Of a stretch of 64,000 nt of DNA, positions 1 through 12,223 are shown piece by piece. Both the position numbers and the translations under genes were made by a program. The number at the start of each line of letters is the position of its first letter. Within the stretch, counting starts at the first letter, position 1. The DNA comes from Anisodus tanguticus. Its lineage: Eukaryota; Streptophyta; Magnoliopsida; Solanales; Solanaceae. The notes beneath the pieces were generated by a model. It ran no database searches. It had not been told where the DNA came from and was given only the letters and a program-made list of their open reading frames with translations. The stretch is taken from positions 13,787,501-13,851,500 of the forward strand of contig CM067556.1 of assembly GCA_034509755.1 (NCBI GenBank), written 5' to 3'.

Positions 1-504
1 TGAGCTTGATATGCACTCGAGCCATGTTGTGTGAGAACCAATAGTAATCACTTCACCTCCTTAATATTTTGGGTTTAGAAAATAATACTGATCCCTTACA
101 TTTTGAATGGGATATTAAACTCCCTTGATCTTAAATCAATGAATAAAAGTGAATTAAATTATTGCATATATTTTTTAAATGCCAAATACGATCTTTAGAT
201 TTATATGAATTATAAACTGTACTCTTTTGAATAATTTAAAAATTTAAGCAATAGAATTGTATAAAAAATAAATTTCATACCCTTTCTTTTTCTTTTATCT
301 TTTTCTTTTGATATTTAAAGTCTCATTATTCTGCATGATTTCTTTTTATAGAGCTTCAAATTATCTTAATCCATTTTATATATCTTTTAATATTTTTTTA
401 TTTAATTAATTTTGACAATTACAAAGGATTTATGTGATTTTCTTTGACCATTACATTGACCATATTCTCATTCTTCACCAATAGGACACTCTCTAGCTCC
501 TCGT
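1..504. other. AT-rich intergenic sequence
   Basis: No coding frame, RNA gene or recognisable transposon end was seen. The DNA is AT-rich with runs of T, as expected for plant intergenic sequence. Confidence 0.6.
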
Positions 505-1079
505 CTCCATTAAAGTTTTTTTGTGCGATTGCCCCTCAAACGCACTGGTCTTTAATTTTTGCATTTCATTTTTGTGGCTTTTAATTTTTGTCCCTGCTAT
601 TTATTTTATAAAAATATTCAGGTTTACTTTGCAAGGCATAGTCTCTATAATATATATTTTTTTCAAAAACTGATTTTTTGCCTCGCGCGGCATAAATTAT
701 GTAGGAAATTAAGTTATGCTGCATAGTTTTATAGTAATTTTTTAAATTATGTTGAGTGTTGGAAATTATGCCTTATCCGGCATAGTTTGTGTGGATGTTA
801 TGATACATATGTTGAAATTAAACGCTAATTATGCCCGCCGAAATATAAAATTATGCCTTTTTCATATTATGTTGAGTGTTGACAGTTATGCCTTATCCGG
901 CATAATCTATGGGTTGTGTATGATTCATATGCTAAAAATAAACACTAATTATGCCAAACGAAATTCTAAATATATCGTGCCGAAAATAATAAAGAGAAAA
1001 ATTAAATAACTTCAATTTGAAGGTAAAAATTAAAGACCACCCCAAAATCGGACATTTGTGCGAATGACCCTCCATTAAA
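505..1079. repeat. Unclassified repetitive element with internal tandem duplication
   Basis: The stretch is bounded by a 10-bp direct repeat CTCCATTAAA (505-514 and 1070-1079) that could be a target-site duplication. Just inside, TTTGTGCGA occurs near both ends in the same orientation, while GGTCTTTAATTTTT near the left end and its complement near the right end are inverted. The middle (about 748-960) holds two tandem copies of a roughly 120-bp unit with the motif TTATGCCTTATCCGGCATA. The open frame across 749-1009 is a by-product of this duplication. The superfamily is not clear; a non-autonomous DNA transposon is the likeliest reading. Confidence 0.45.
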
Positions 1080-2984
1080 CAGAAGATATATTATGAAAAA
1101 AACGAATACTGGTTTCATATGGAATAAATTTTTGTGGGTAGTTACTACATTACCCTTTTTATGATTTGTACTCGAGCATGAGAGAGATTCTGGTGCCTAT
1201 TTGTATTTCAAACTAAATTTATAAAATGTTTAAATTTGTTAGACGAATCTTGGTGACTTTTTGTATCTAATTAAATTTATGAAATGTTTAAATTGGTTAT
1301 CAGTTACATGACTCTAGCTCGGTGTGTTGCAAAACTTATTTTTTGTAATTGCCCAGATTGTCAAAATTAGTTAAATACAAAAATATGTCATAAAAGACAG
1401 AGTAGTTAAATTATAATTTATATATTTATAACAATCAAGATCTTTAAGAATATATGCAATAATTCAATTTATTTTTAGGAGAACTTCGAATCAAATTCCT
1501 CATGGAAATGTCAATATAGACCATATTGTTTCTTGGCTGCACAGTAGAAGTTTATAGAACAGATAAGGAGGCAAAATTCTGTTTGTAGGCGTAATTATAC
1601 AGTAATACATCAATTGTAATTTATAGTGGTCCATAATTTTGTTTTTTTGCTATTTATTTATACAAAACTCCTGAAAAATATGCAGCCGTTACAACAATTT
1701 GTCAATTTGTTGCTATTTCATATAAGATAGTACAAACAAAATTAGATCCCCATGTCAATGTAGAAGGCAGCATCACCCATTTCCCCTTCGTCTTTACAAT
1801 TGACACACAAATGTTATTTTTCTTCAGCCCATAATGACCTAAAGGACCATTTCAGTGCTCCATAATCAATTTTCATTTATTTTGTTGCAAGCTGCAGTCT
1901 GCACACTGCAGTGGCGGTTGTAAAATTGAGATATGGAAAGATAATATTATGGGTGTCAATTTTGTGCCATGATAAGGAAACAAAAGAGACAAGCAATATG
2001 ATATCTATACTTTAATATTACATATAAATAATATCAACGATTCAAGAGCTTAATAAGATATTAAAAGAAAACAAATGCAAGAAAAGTAGGGGGAAGGAAG
2101 GACTTTAGTTGGGGGAGGTTTTAGAATATATGTGACATACTTTCTCAATTCATCTTGACAGAAACAAATTTTTTGATAGATTAGGTCATGTTTCATCTAC
2201 TGACTCAATATAGTTGATCGAATTTGTTCATTTGACACTCTAATATAAAAAAAAAAAAGATGTTTTGTAAAAGTCTTTGCTAAAGTTTTTCAGTTCAAGG
2301 ATCTTTTCGAGTTTCGTGTACGACGTTAGATATCAATAAAAATCAATTCTGCCTTGGCTTATAAATTAAAATGCTTCTTTTGATGAATGCATAAAAAAAA
2401 TTACATTGTCAGCTTTCGGCGATTTCATTTTTTCCGGTGCTATCACAATATAGAACAAAATAAAATTCGCCAGCTTTCGTTTTTTTTTGTTCTTCCAGCT
2501 ACTGCTCAAAAGAAGAATATAAATTTATGATAAAAACATTATTAATCTTTTCACTACTTATCTACCCATAAAATAAGCTTGTGTTGTTCATTAATACCGA
2601 CAGTAATTTAGTTCATAAAATATCCAAATATAACATACATCTTACAAAAGACACTAAAAACACAATGCAACTAATAACAGGTTAAATGTGTTACGTCAAA
2701 TATCATAACAATTAAAATCAAAATTTATCAATAATTAAGGGACTAAAAGTGCTATTCTACCCGGAGCATCTGGGTGCCATGCATCACCGCCCTCTACATA
2801 GATCCGCCCACTTATAATTAAGCAGGAGTGCAGGACGATCAATTTTCCCATTATTACAACAAGTATAGTCACTATGCACAATTTTGCAGAATCGAGGTTC
2901 ACACTAAGATTAAACAGCGTCTGATAAGTCTTTGAATATGTTTTTTTTACCTTTCTATCAATCGTGCTAGCTATGTTATATACA
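1080..2984. other. Intergenic sequence, no gene seen
   Basis: AT-rich DNA with no coding frame that resembles a protein and no clear transposon ends. It lies downstream of the receptor-kinase pseudogene. Confidence 0.5.
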
Positions 2985-3431
2985 TTATCGTCCATGCTCA
3001 ACAGTAATGGTCAATTCATTGTTGGAGCCAGTGTGTGTCTTATAATAAGAAGAGGAGGAAGATGTGCTTGCTGCTGTGTTTCTTCGTGTGATAAAAACTG
3101 GTTGATTTGGTCTTTGAAGAGTCATGTTTTCACTCCCAAGCATAATTATTACATTCGACATGGTCGGCCGATCACCTGAATCTTCTTGCACACATAAAAG
3201 TGCCTATGTTTATGCACTTTAATGCTTCACTTTCTTTGAATGCATCCAGTAGAGTTGGGTCCATCATGTCCAATGCCCTATTTCCCATCCACAGTTTCCA
3301 AGTAATCATATTGAAAACGGACATATTAGAAAGAACTACCTCTGTAGTACTTTCTTTGTTCTATTTTATATGTCAATCTTCACTACATTTTACATTTAGT
3401 GAGATATACTCTTAGAGCTAGCCACTAGAAT

Positions 3432-3598
3432 TTCATGACAAAGGGGTGGAGCTAGCATGACAAGTAAACATACAAGGCAAAATCCAGTGATTTTTGGTCC
3501 AAATTTTATATATTTGTTAAGAAATTCACTGAATATGTATAGATAATAAACTTTAAAATTTATAAATTTCAAATTCTGAATCCGCTTGTCATGTTTCA
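3432..3598. mobile_element. Degenerate hAT-type MITE (tentative)
   Basis: The ends resemble the GGCGGAGCTAG / CCGCC ends of the clear hAT MITE at 42262-42448, and the interior shares phrases such as AAATTCACT. No target duplication could be set. It sits in the kinase pseudogene between the last two recognised exons. Confidence 0.3.
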
Positions 3599-4009
3599 AA
3601 GTACAAGTTCTAAGAATACTCAGGTTACTTGCTCAAAGTCCCTTTTTTATTCTTAATTTTCGTAGACGGTCAAGCACGCCATATAAAATGAATGGAGAAA
3701 GTATTTTGATACTTACATGACCCAAGAGGTTTGTGCCTTCAAAAAGTTCAAGGTTTCTCTTCCCGTTGATGATTTCCAGTACAACCACCCCGAAGGCAAA
3801 AATATCAGACTTAATTGAGAAGATTCCTTTCAATGCATATTCGGGTGAAAGATAGCCACTGTATCACAAAAATGATCTGAATTAGTTCGCATGAGTGACT
3901 AATGAGTAGTTGAGTACCATACAACAAGACTTTTGAAGTGTTTAGAAAAAAAAACCTAAAATCTATTAGCTCTGTCGTATAATAAGGGGTGACATAATTG
4001 GCCCAAATT

Positions 4010-4850
4010 ATAAAATCGCTTATTTAGTCCGAAGTTTAACCATAGTTATCATTAACTATCACCATCCATCCCCCACAATCATAATTACTAGAATCACCAC
4101 CGATCGCCACCAACAATCATTACCATTAGCCATCGCCATATCTCCTTACATGTATCAATTGTCACCATCATTATCTATTACCACCGTCCACCAGAATTAC
4201 GTCAATCACCACTAGCTATTACCCACAATCACCACTAATTAATTACCATCGCCAGTCAGTAGCCACAAGCACCATTGTTAGCCGTCACATAGCATACCCC
4301 ATATGAATTTATTTTTTCTAATATATTTGTCAATACAATATTAGATTATTTAGTATTTTATTTGAATTTTATAATTATTACTCCCCATGTTTCAGTTTAT
4401 GTGATACATTTTTTTTAGTCTGTCCAAAAAAGAATGGTACATTTTCTTATTTGGGAAAATTTAACTTTAAATTTTATCTTTTACGCTTAACGAGATTATT
4501 TATAACCACACATATTTTTGGCTTGTTTTAGACCACAAGATTCAAAAGTTTTCCTTTATTTTTTAAATTATATGTCTTCTCAAACTATATCATATAAATT
4601 GGGACCGAGGGAGTAATATAATTACCATTAAAAATAAATTTTATATATTCAGATGTTGAGAAAGTCTTAATTATTTAGTATTTAGTTTTTAATATAACAT
4701 CACAGTATTCAGATAGATATTTATGTTCATGCGTCTTAATTTTTATAGACTCTTAATATTCAAATGTGTATTAATTAGATCCAAACGTTTTAATCTTAAT
4801 AGTAAAAAAACAACTTCATCAATAACATTGACATTTATTTGTTACTACCC
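4010..4850. repeat. CAC/CAT-rich low-complexity tract in a MITE-like repeat
   Basis: 4030-4290 is dense in CACCAC, CATCAC and CCATC words. It is followed by TTAATCTTAAT-rich sequence (about 4630-4800) with phrases such as TATTCAAATGTGTATTAA. The locus at 29960-30770 has the same two parts in the opposite orientation (GTGGTG tract, TTAAGACC phrases). A Stowaway MITE lies inside this copy. Confidence 0.45.
4381..4613. mobile_element. Stowaway-type MITE
   Basis: The left end CTCCCCATGTTTCAGTTTAT and the right end AAATTGGGACCGAGGGAG are inverted relatives of the common plant CTCCCTCCGT ends, flanked by TA on both sides (4379-4380, 4614-4615). Length (233 bp) and TA duplication fit Tc1/mariner-derived Stowaway elements. 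It encodes no protein. Confidence 0.8.
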
Positions 4851-5829
4851 GTCTATTATAACCCAAGTAAACTTTGAATGGATTAAATAATACTATATCC
4901 ATTTATTTGATTCCAGCCCGTCCCTTTAGGGACATCCAATTCATCAATAGCATGGACGATAATGTATATAACATTCAATTCATTTTTACCACCTTTCCCG
5001 GTCTACAAGTCGCTCAATTTCTTCTTGTCACCTACTAAGGAAGAGAAATAAATAGAGTGCAAGAATTAAGGTTTGATAAGTGCATATTTGTTCCATCATC
5101 GGAAAACAAGCCTAGAAAGCATATACTTACTAAGTTCCGGCAATTTTTTTGCTTGTTAGCCTCTATACTTTTGCCTTCAACGATCCTGGTCTACTTCTTC
5201 GTCTAGTACAATATTGCTAGTCTTTAAATGTCTATAAATTATACGTAACCTTGAATCATGGTGTAGATAAAGAAGCCCACTACCAATGCCCATGATAATA
5301 TCGAAGCGGATATTCCAATCCAATAACTAGCTTAGAGTATGATCTTGCAAGACAATTCAATCTTCTGCAAACAACAACAACATCAATAAAAGATCGTAAG
5401 GAGATCTTAGAAACCAAATACGTGTACTTCTTGCTTTTCTTGTAGCGGCCATGTGAATTGTTTAAAAAACATGTTTGATAAATGTCTTAAGTGAACTATC
5501 TCACGAAAAACCATCAAGTCAATATTTAATGTACAGAGAATAAGCTTTTCTGCTGTAAAATCAACTCTATTTATATAAGTATTTTGATCTTAAACTGTCA
5601 CAGGATGGGAAAATGATCAATAAATGTATTTCCGGTTGATGAGAAACATAAATGAGCAGTCTTTTAATATATTCTAATTTTTATAAAATATTTTAGTTTT
5701 CACCAATTACAGAAATTAAGCATTCTTAATCTCTAAGCTTTTGCTAGTACATTCTTGCATTGTTTTGCCATTGAACGAATGATTCCATGGTAAGAAATTC
5801 TTTCCACACCAGAAGGAAATTCCCAACAA

Positions 5830-6125
5830 TATTTTCAGGTACTTGTTTCCTGTCTCGCTGTTCTTTTCTTTTCGTACTAGTAGTCGTAGGATTTCTCTTG
5901 TAGTTTATTATCTTTGATTTATGTTACTATCGATTATCTTTTGTTATTTGCTTAGCGTACTGTTTTGTTATAGTTACTGTTCATTTTTCCTTTTTGACCC
6001 ACTTTGTTTTGCTTTATCTTGAGCCGCCTCTCTACCCCAAGATAGAGGTACGCTACACTCTACCCTCCCCACTTGTGGGATTATATTGGTATGTTGTTGT
6101 TTATTTTCAGGTACTTGTTTCCTGT
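5830..6125 (+). mobile_element. 5'-truncated RTE-type LINE tail or SINE with 24-bp target duplication
   Basis: An exact 24-bp direct repeat, beginning TATTTTCAGG, flanks 5854-6101 (copies at 5830-5853 and 6102-6125). The inserted DNA ends with the TS-SINE-like 3' segment (GAGCCGCCTCTCTACC, then CTACCCTCCCC, then GTTGTTGTTT). Upstream of that segment it carries about 150 bp of T-rich sequence without tRNA-like boxes. That fits a 5'-truncated RTE-class LINE, whose 3' end TS SINEs are thought to share. It sits in the kinase pseudogene. Confidence 0.7.
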
Positions 6126-7036
6126 TTCCAATTTAATAATGATCCCAGCAAGCAAAGTTTTAGTTTAACAAGTTAAGGGGTGCTTTAGTTTAAATACACA
6201 TTGACCGTTAGATCTGTAAATTGACAGGTATAATGAAATTAGTGCACAGGACCAACCGGAGATAGTCTACACTGGAGGGGAGGCAAGTTCTCAGAAGAAA
6301 AATAAGTAGACTCACCAAATATACACGTGTCTAAGCTTTTGTGCATATGTTCATATAATAAAATCTTTTCGTTTGCCTCGATGAGTAGCCCAAAAGGCTG
6401 ACTAGATTTCTGTGTAGGAGCTTGGCAATTAACATTACTTCGTTTTAAAATTCTTCAGCACCTTGACTAGAATGACTTGACAACCTCTTCACTGCCATTT
6501 CTTGTCCTTGAGGGAACATACCCTGTACAATATTAGCTGTAGTTAGAAAGATGATTTTAAAAGTTGTACAGATAAACAACGTATGTGTTAGAACCACCAC
6601 CTTGTAAACAGGGCCAGATCCTCCTTGACCAAGCCTGTTTGCATCTGAGAAGTTGTCCGTAGCCACTAATATGCTTTTCAAGTTGAAATATGGGACATCG
6701 ATCCGTTTCTTATCCTCTTCGGTTATCACATATTTAGATGAACTTTCGCTCTTCCCTAGAATTATCTCCTTGGCTTCTCATGATATAAAGTAAGTTCGAA
6801 ATTAGCAGCAAATATATATACAGCATCAGGAATCGAGAAGGATGGCTAAGCTTGTTCTTGTTACCTTTTCTTCTTGCCACCTTTTTGTTATGGTAGATTA
6901 CATAGCTAATGCAGCAAATGGTTATAATTCCGGCAGTTATACTTATGGAAATAATCAGGGCTTTCAGATTCAGGGATGCTGCCTTCTCTCCACTCCATGC
7001 TCCTTGCTCTGAACCATAAGAAATTGAAACTTGCTT

Positions 7037-7142
7037 ACAACAACATACCCAGTACAATCTCACAATGTGGGGTCTGGGAAGGATAGAGTATACGCAAACC
7101 TTACCTCCACCTTGATAGTTAGAGCGGTTGTTTCCGGGAGAC
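7037..7142 (-). mobile_element. TS-type SINE, 3' part
   Basis: Read on the plus strand it runs ACAACAACATACCCAG, GTGGGGTCTGGG, ACCTTACCTCCACC, then GGTTGTTTCCGGGAGAC. This is the reverse of the TS SINE 3' region ending in TTG repeats. The tRNA-derived 5' part is missing. It lies in the receptor-kinase pseudogene, just upstream of the transmembrane exon. Confidence 0.75.
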
Positions 7143-7620
7143 TTGCTTAGGTGATTTAAATAAAATATACAAGCAAAAGCGGGGGTAGGGGGTGGGGTGT
7201 GATCCACACCCCTGGTACAATTTAATGCTAAACCATCCCATTTGTAGTATTGATTGCAGAGACACCTCCTCTGTTCTCGTCCCGCGATGTGCAACTTGAA
7301 TTTGGCCAATCCTCAGAGTCTTCAGAAGTATTGCATGTACGTTCTGATGGTGGTTCCCACGTGATCTCTATTTCATTTTTAACTCCACCAGAACTGAGAT
7401 TTTGTAACTTTCCATCGTAACAACAGTTTATAGGATGAAACGGCAATGACTGGTTGAGCCATACAACCTGGTTTTTCGTATCACATGAATTGCCAGCATT
7501 TTCTGCATGCACTTGTATAACAAATGTACTGTTTTCCTTAGCTATGTCAATGCCGGGATATGAGCCATTCAGTGTCTGGAAACTTGCTTCTCCAGTCTCA
7601 TCACAAGAGATGCTCATTAG

Positions 7621-7836
7621 ATTCGAACACGCAACCTCTCACTAGGGAAGGACTTTTGAAGGGAGCACTCAACCGCTAGGCTACAACTCTCATTAATAAG
7701 ATTGGAGGCATTGTTAATACATATCTTAATATTTGAAAACAATAATAAAAAAAAAAAAAAAAAACCGGGGCGGAGGCCCCGCCGGCAGGGGGCCCTGTGC
7801 GGTGGCGCCACCTTGACCGCCCCAGGGACGGCTCTG
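7621..7836 (-). mobile_element. Composite insertion with GC-rich head, poly(T) tract and tRNA-like block
   Basis: The insertion interrupts a receptor-kinase exon between GGGGATCCTTTG and AGCATCTCTTGTGATG. In minus orientation it starts CAGAGCCGTCCCTGGGG, continues through a GC-rich stem-like segment and a run of about 20 T, and ends with a tRNA-like block. That block holds an A-box-like TAGCCTAGCGGTTGAGTG and a B-box-like GTGTTCGAATC. The CAGAGCCG start resembles ends of some plant hAT elements. A SINE inserted in or beside such an element is the other explanation. Confidence 0.45.
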
Positions 7837-7899
7837 CAAAGGATCCCCACAACCTGGTTGACTGCTCAATGGATAAGGTATAATGTTTGGACAACAAGG

Positions 7900-8223
7900 T
7901 GTTAGGATTTACGTCCAAAATCCTACCTAATAAGAAAAATAGTAAATAAGTGAAGAACAAATAACACACACAGATTTATAGTGGTTCAACCTCAATGCGA
8001 GAGCTACGTCCACTTTGCCGTTGCATATTTTACTATAATGGAGTTTTGAGTTTACAATTTTCTATTTCTCTTTTTTTTTTTACCACTATTCTGAAAGAAA
8101 AACAGCGCCCTAGTTTATATATAGTGAAAACTAGGGCGAACATAATACAAGACTAATCAGCGTTCCACACTCTACATAGGGACTTTATAGTGTCGGCGGT
8201 GAATTAGGCTCCACAACTCAACA
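7900..8223 (-). repeat. copia-1 3' LTR
   Basis: 324 bp, bounded by TG...CA dinucleotides. It is longer than its partner mainly because of a T-run and small indels near 8070-8100. The paired LTR lies at 12224-12536. Confidence 0.9.
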
Positions 8224-8284
8224 ATCTCCCACTTGGAGATTAATTTCAATCATCTGTCTCCGTATGCATAGGCGTCTCCGATCC

Positions 8285-11200
8285 TCATCCAAGAAGTCCA
8301 ACTGAAGTTGTACACAACTTCTGTTTATCATTCGGCACGGCCTTCGTCAGCATGTCTACTAGATTCTGACTCCCTGGTATCTTCTCAAGCACTAATACTC
8401 CATCTTCCAAAGCTGATCTGATGAAATAGTACCGAAGTTGTATGTGCTTCGTTCGAGCACGGTAGACCGGGTTCTTTGCCAAATGAATGGCACTTTGGCT
8501 ATCACAGTATAACACACTCCCCTAGTGGTCCTAATCTAATTCCCGCAGAAAATATTGTAGCCACATCATCTCCTTCGTGGCCTCCGTCACGACAACGTAC
8601 TCAGCCTCACAACTAGAGAGAGCTACTATCTTCTACAACTTTGAAACCCAACAAATCGCAGTACCTCCAAAGGTGTAAACATAACTGGATGTGCTCTTTC
8701 TACTATCAACATCACCACCATTGTCAGCATCAACATATCCCTTAAATCCTATCTCTGACTTTCGGAAACACCAAGATGAACTCGAGCTACCCTTCAGATA
8801 TATGAAAAATCCACTTCACAACCTCCCAGTGTTGCTTTCACGGATTTCTCATAAACCCGCTAACAACTCCCACTGCATGTGCAATGTCTTGCCTCGTATA
8901 TATCATCACATACATAAGACTGCCAATATCATAGGCATAAGGTACCTTATCCATATGCTTCATCTCGTCCTCGGTCACCGACGATTGATCTTTTGACAAA
9001 TGAAAGTGCCCAACCAAGGGAGTACTGACTGGCTTGGCATCATCCATGTTGAACCTCTTGAGAACATTCTTCACATATTCTTCTTGTGAGAGCTTGAGGT
9101 CCTCCTTACTTCTGATGATTCTCATCCCAAGGATTTGTTTTACGGCTCCCAGATCCTTCATTGCAAATTCTTCTGACAACTTCCTTTTCAGCCTATCAAT
9201 CTCATGTAGGTCTGCTCCTACGATCAGCATGTCGTCAACATAAAGAAGCAATATCATGTAGGAGTTTTCAAATCTCTTGAAGTAACAACAGTGATCTGCT
9301 CTGCATCTTACGAGTTTGGTTTTCTTCATAAAGATGTCAAACTGCTTATACCACTGTCTTGGAGCCTGTTTCAATCCATACATGCTATTTTGAAACTTGC
9401 ACACCAGATTCTCTTTCCCTTTGACCTCAAATCCCTCAGGTTGTTTCATGTAGATTTCCTCATCTAAATCACTATGAAGAAAAGCAGTTTTCACGTCCAT
9501 CTGTTGAAGATATATATCTTCATTTGCTACCAGCCCAAGAACAGTTCTGATTGTCACCAACTTGAGTACATGAGAGAAGATCTCAGTGCAGTCAATGCCT
9601 TCTTTATGTTGAATCCCTTCACAACCAGCCTTGCTTTATAGCGCTTACTTCCATCGTGTTCTTCCTTTATCTGGTAGATCCATTTGTTCTGCAATGCCTT
9701 TTCTCTTCTAGTAACTCAGCTAACTCCCATGTATGATTTGACAACAGTGAGTCCATCTCATATTTCAATGCCAGCTCCCACTTGATCGATTCATCAACTT
9801 GCATTGCTTCTTCGTAACATTTCGGCTTCCCTCTGTCAGTGAGCAGGATGTAGTTGAGGGACGGAGAGAACCTGTGAACCAACTTACTGATCCAGGATAA
9901 TCTGCGTAAATCCTTGATCGGCGTTCGCTGAATTGTTTCAGAATCAGCATTTTCATCAACCCCACCATCACTAGCTTGTTCCTCTGCCTTAGTAGTACCT
10001 GGCTGTAGCTCGGGTGCCGAGAAGTCTCTCAAATCAACTGTTTCCGATTCCTTGTTCTTACATTCTGAACTCTCCCGCAACTTGTCTTTGTACGACACCT
10101 GTTCATTGAAGACGACATCCCTGCTTCAGATGATCTTCCGATTTTGGTCATCCTAGAATCGATAACCAAACTCGGTGTCACCATAGTCAATAAAATAACA
10201 GTTCTTAGATTTCAGATCAAGTTTACTTCTAGCAGTAACATCAATATGAACATAGCATAAGCAACCAAAACCTTTCAAAAAAGAAAGATTTACCTTTTTT
10301 TTTTCACTCCAAGCCTCTTCTGGAATTCTGAAACTCAAAGGAACAGACGGTCTTATGTTAATTAAGAAGGTTGCGGTATTGATTGCATCTTCCCAGAATG
10401 GCTTGGGCAGTCCAGAGTGTATTCTCATGCTCCGTGCACGCTCGTTCAATATTCGATTCATCATTTTCGCTATTTCATTTTGTGGTGGCGTTCCAGGAAT
10501 AGTCTTCAACATCTTGATCCCATTATCAGCACAATACCGTTTGAAGTCACCATCAATGTATTCTCCACCGTTGTCAGACCTGAGGCTCCTCAGCTTGAGG
10601 TTTGTCTCATTCTCGATCATGACTTTCCACCTTTTGAAGACAATGAACACCTCAGATTTATTTTTTATAAAATAGACCCATAACTTTCTGGTTGAATCAA
10701 CAATGAAGGTCACGTAGTAATGTGATCCTCCGAGTGATGGGACAATGGCAGGTCCCCACACGTCAGTGTGCACCAATTCAAGCTTCTCGGCCTTCAATTC
10801 CCTACCTGCATTTGAAAAACTTACTCGCTTATGTTTTCCGAGAATGCAGCTCTCACACTTATGATGGTCCACCGATTTCAGCTCAGGAATCATGTCGTTA
10901 GTCACTAAAAGCTTCATCCCTTTATCGCTCATATGCCCTAGCTTGCAGTGCCAGAGCTCTGTCTTCTTTGTGTTGTCAACAACATCGATTGTATCACGAC
11001 AACTCGTCTTCATATAAAGAGTATCAATTTTCTTACCTCGACCATCCACCATAGCGCCCTTCGTCACCTTCCAGGACACATTATCAAAGTTAACATTATG
11101 TCCCTTATTATCAAGCTGACCCACTGAGATCAGATTACGCAACAGCTTCGGCACATGTCTGACCTTTGTGATCTTCCACACGTGTCTATTTGACATCTTC

Positions 11201-12180
11201 AAATTAATGTCTCCAGTACCAACAACGTCTAAAGGTTCACTATCTGCCAAATAAACGTTGCCGTGATTCCCAACAATGTAATTCATCATTATATCACGAT
11301 GTGGTGTGGAAAGACGCTCATGAGTCAAGCACCCAAGAGTCGATTGGGCTGTCAACAGACAACATCGCATCACCAATGTCTTCAGTGGAAGCATTGATTC
11401 CACTCTCCTTGTTGTCCTCCTTCTTCGATGCCCTGTAATTCTTTTTGATGTGATCCGGTTTCCCACAGTTCCAACACTCAAGTGTTCGCCCGGATCTAGA
11501 TTGACCCCTGCCATTCCTTGACTTCGACTTGCCCTTATTTCGGTTGTAGTTTCTGTCATAATTTCTGTCGTTGTTCTCAACATTCAAAGTAGAACTTGTC
11601 GATGCTTCACCATAATCTATCCTGTGAACCTTTTCAGCAAGGATACGATCTTTAACATCGTTGAATTTCAGTTTATCACTGCCAACATAATTACTAATCG
11701 CTGCTCTCATCGACTCCCAACTATTCGATAGAGACGCCGGCAAAATTAGGGATTGCACTTCATATTCAAACTCGATTGCAACATATGACAATTGATTAAC
11801 AATCGTGTTGAATTCATTCATGTGCATTGCAACAGGAGCACCTTCCTCCATCTTTAGATGAAAGAGTTTCTTCATGAGAAATACTTTATTGTTTGCCGAA
11901 GGTTTCTCATACATGTCGGACAGAACCTTCATCATGTCAGCGGTGGTCTTCTCCTTCACCACGTTGTGAGCAACGTTCTTCGACATCGTCAATCGGATTA
12001 CTCCAGAACATGTCTGTCAAGGATATTTCAATCTGCATCATTTATCTCCTCTGGCTTCGAGCTTAGCGGTTGATGAAGCTTTCTGCCGTACAAATAGTCT
12101 TCAATCTGCATTCTCCAAAACGCATAATTTGTACCATCAAATTTTTTGATGCCGTGCGCCGAATCATCTTCGCCTCCCAT
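8285..12180 (-). pseudogene. copia-1 gag-pol polyprotein, frameshifted
   Basis: The start codon at 12180 opens gag (MGGEDDSAHGIKKFDGTNYA), but a TGA in place of a Trp codon stops it near 12030. Gag continues at 11992-11318 with a zinc knuckle CWNCGKPDHIKKNY, whose last Cys is Tyr, and runs to the protease motif WVLDS. Integrase is at 11583-10153 (LWHCKLGHM, HTDVWGP, SDNGGEY). Reverse transcriptase covers 10098-8838 with the catalytic YVDDMLIVG near 9225-9250. RNase H ends at 8515-8285 (LYCDSQSAIHLAKNP). The breaks between these frames mean no intact polyprotein can be made, so any mobility would need help in trans. Confidence 0.88.
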
Positions 12181-12223
12181 TGTTTTCTGAATCACAACAC
12201 AACATGTCGCTCTTGATACCAGT

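Larger units (their letters stand above)
2985..6729 (-). pseudogene. Receptor-like kinase pseudogene, kinase-domain exons
   Basis: Read on the minus strand, kinase exons appear in the right order. 6729-6445 holds the juxtamembrane segment, the glycine loop GQGGSGPVYK and the lysine motif MAVKRLSSHS. 5317-5178 holds the catalytic-loop region (RFDIIMGIGSGLLYLHH, then YRHLKTSN). 3858-3717 holds SPEYALKGIFSIKSD with a clean gtaagt donor. About 3415-2985 holds the C-lobe end (WKLWMGNRALDMMDP, then QEDSGDRPTMSN) and the usual tail NELTITVEHGR. This matches G-type lectin S-receptor-like kinases of the At4g03230 type. The invariant HRD is YRH (5228-5236), so the catalytic Asp is lost. A one-base insertion near 3196 shifts the last exon, and the activation-segment exons are absent or unrecognisable among inserted repeats. 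A live gene here is very unlikely. Confidence 0.85.

Noticed and set aside
749..1009. An 86-codon open frame on the plus strand.
   Set aside because: It is a tandem duplication of a repeat unit; the two halves are copies of each other and resemble no protein.
7676..7969. Open frames with a Phe run and RAPCRRGLRPG on the minus strand.
   Set aside because: They translate the poly(T) tract and GC-rich part of an insertion, partly across the copia-1 boundary.
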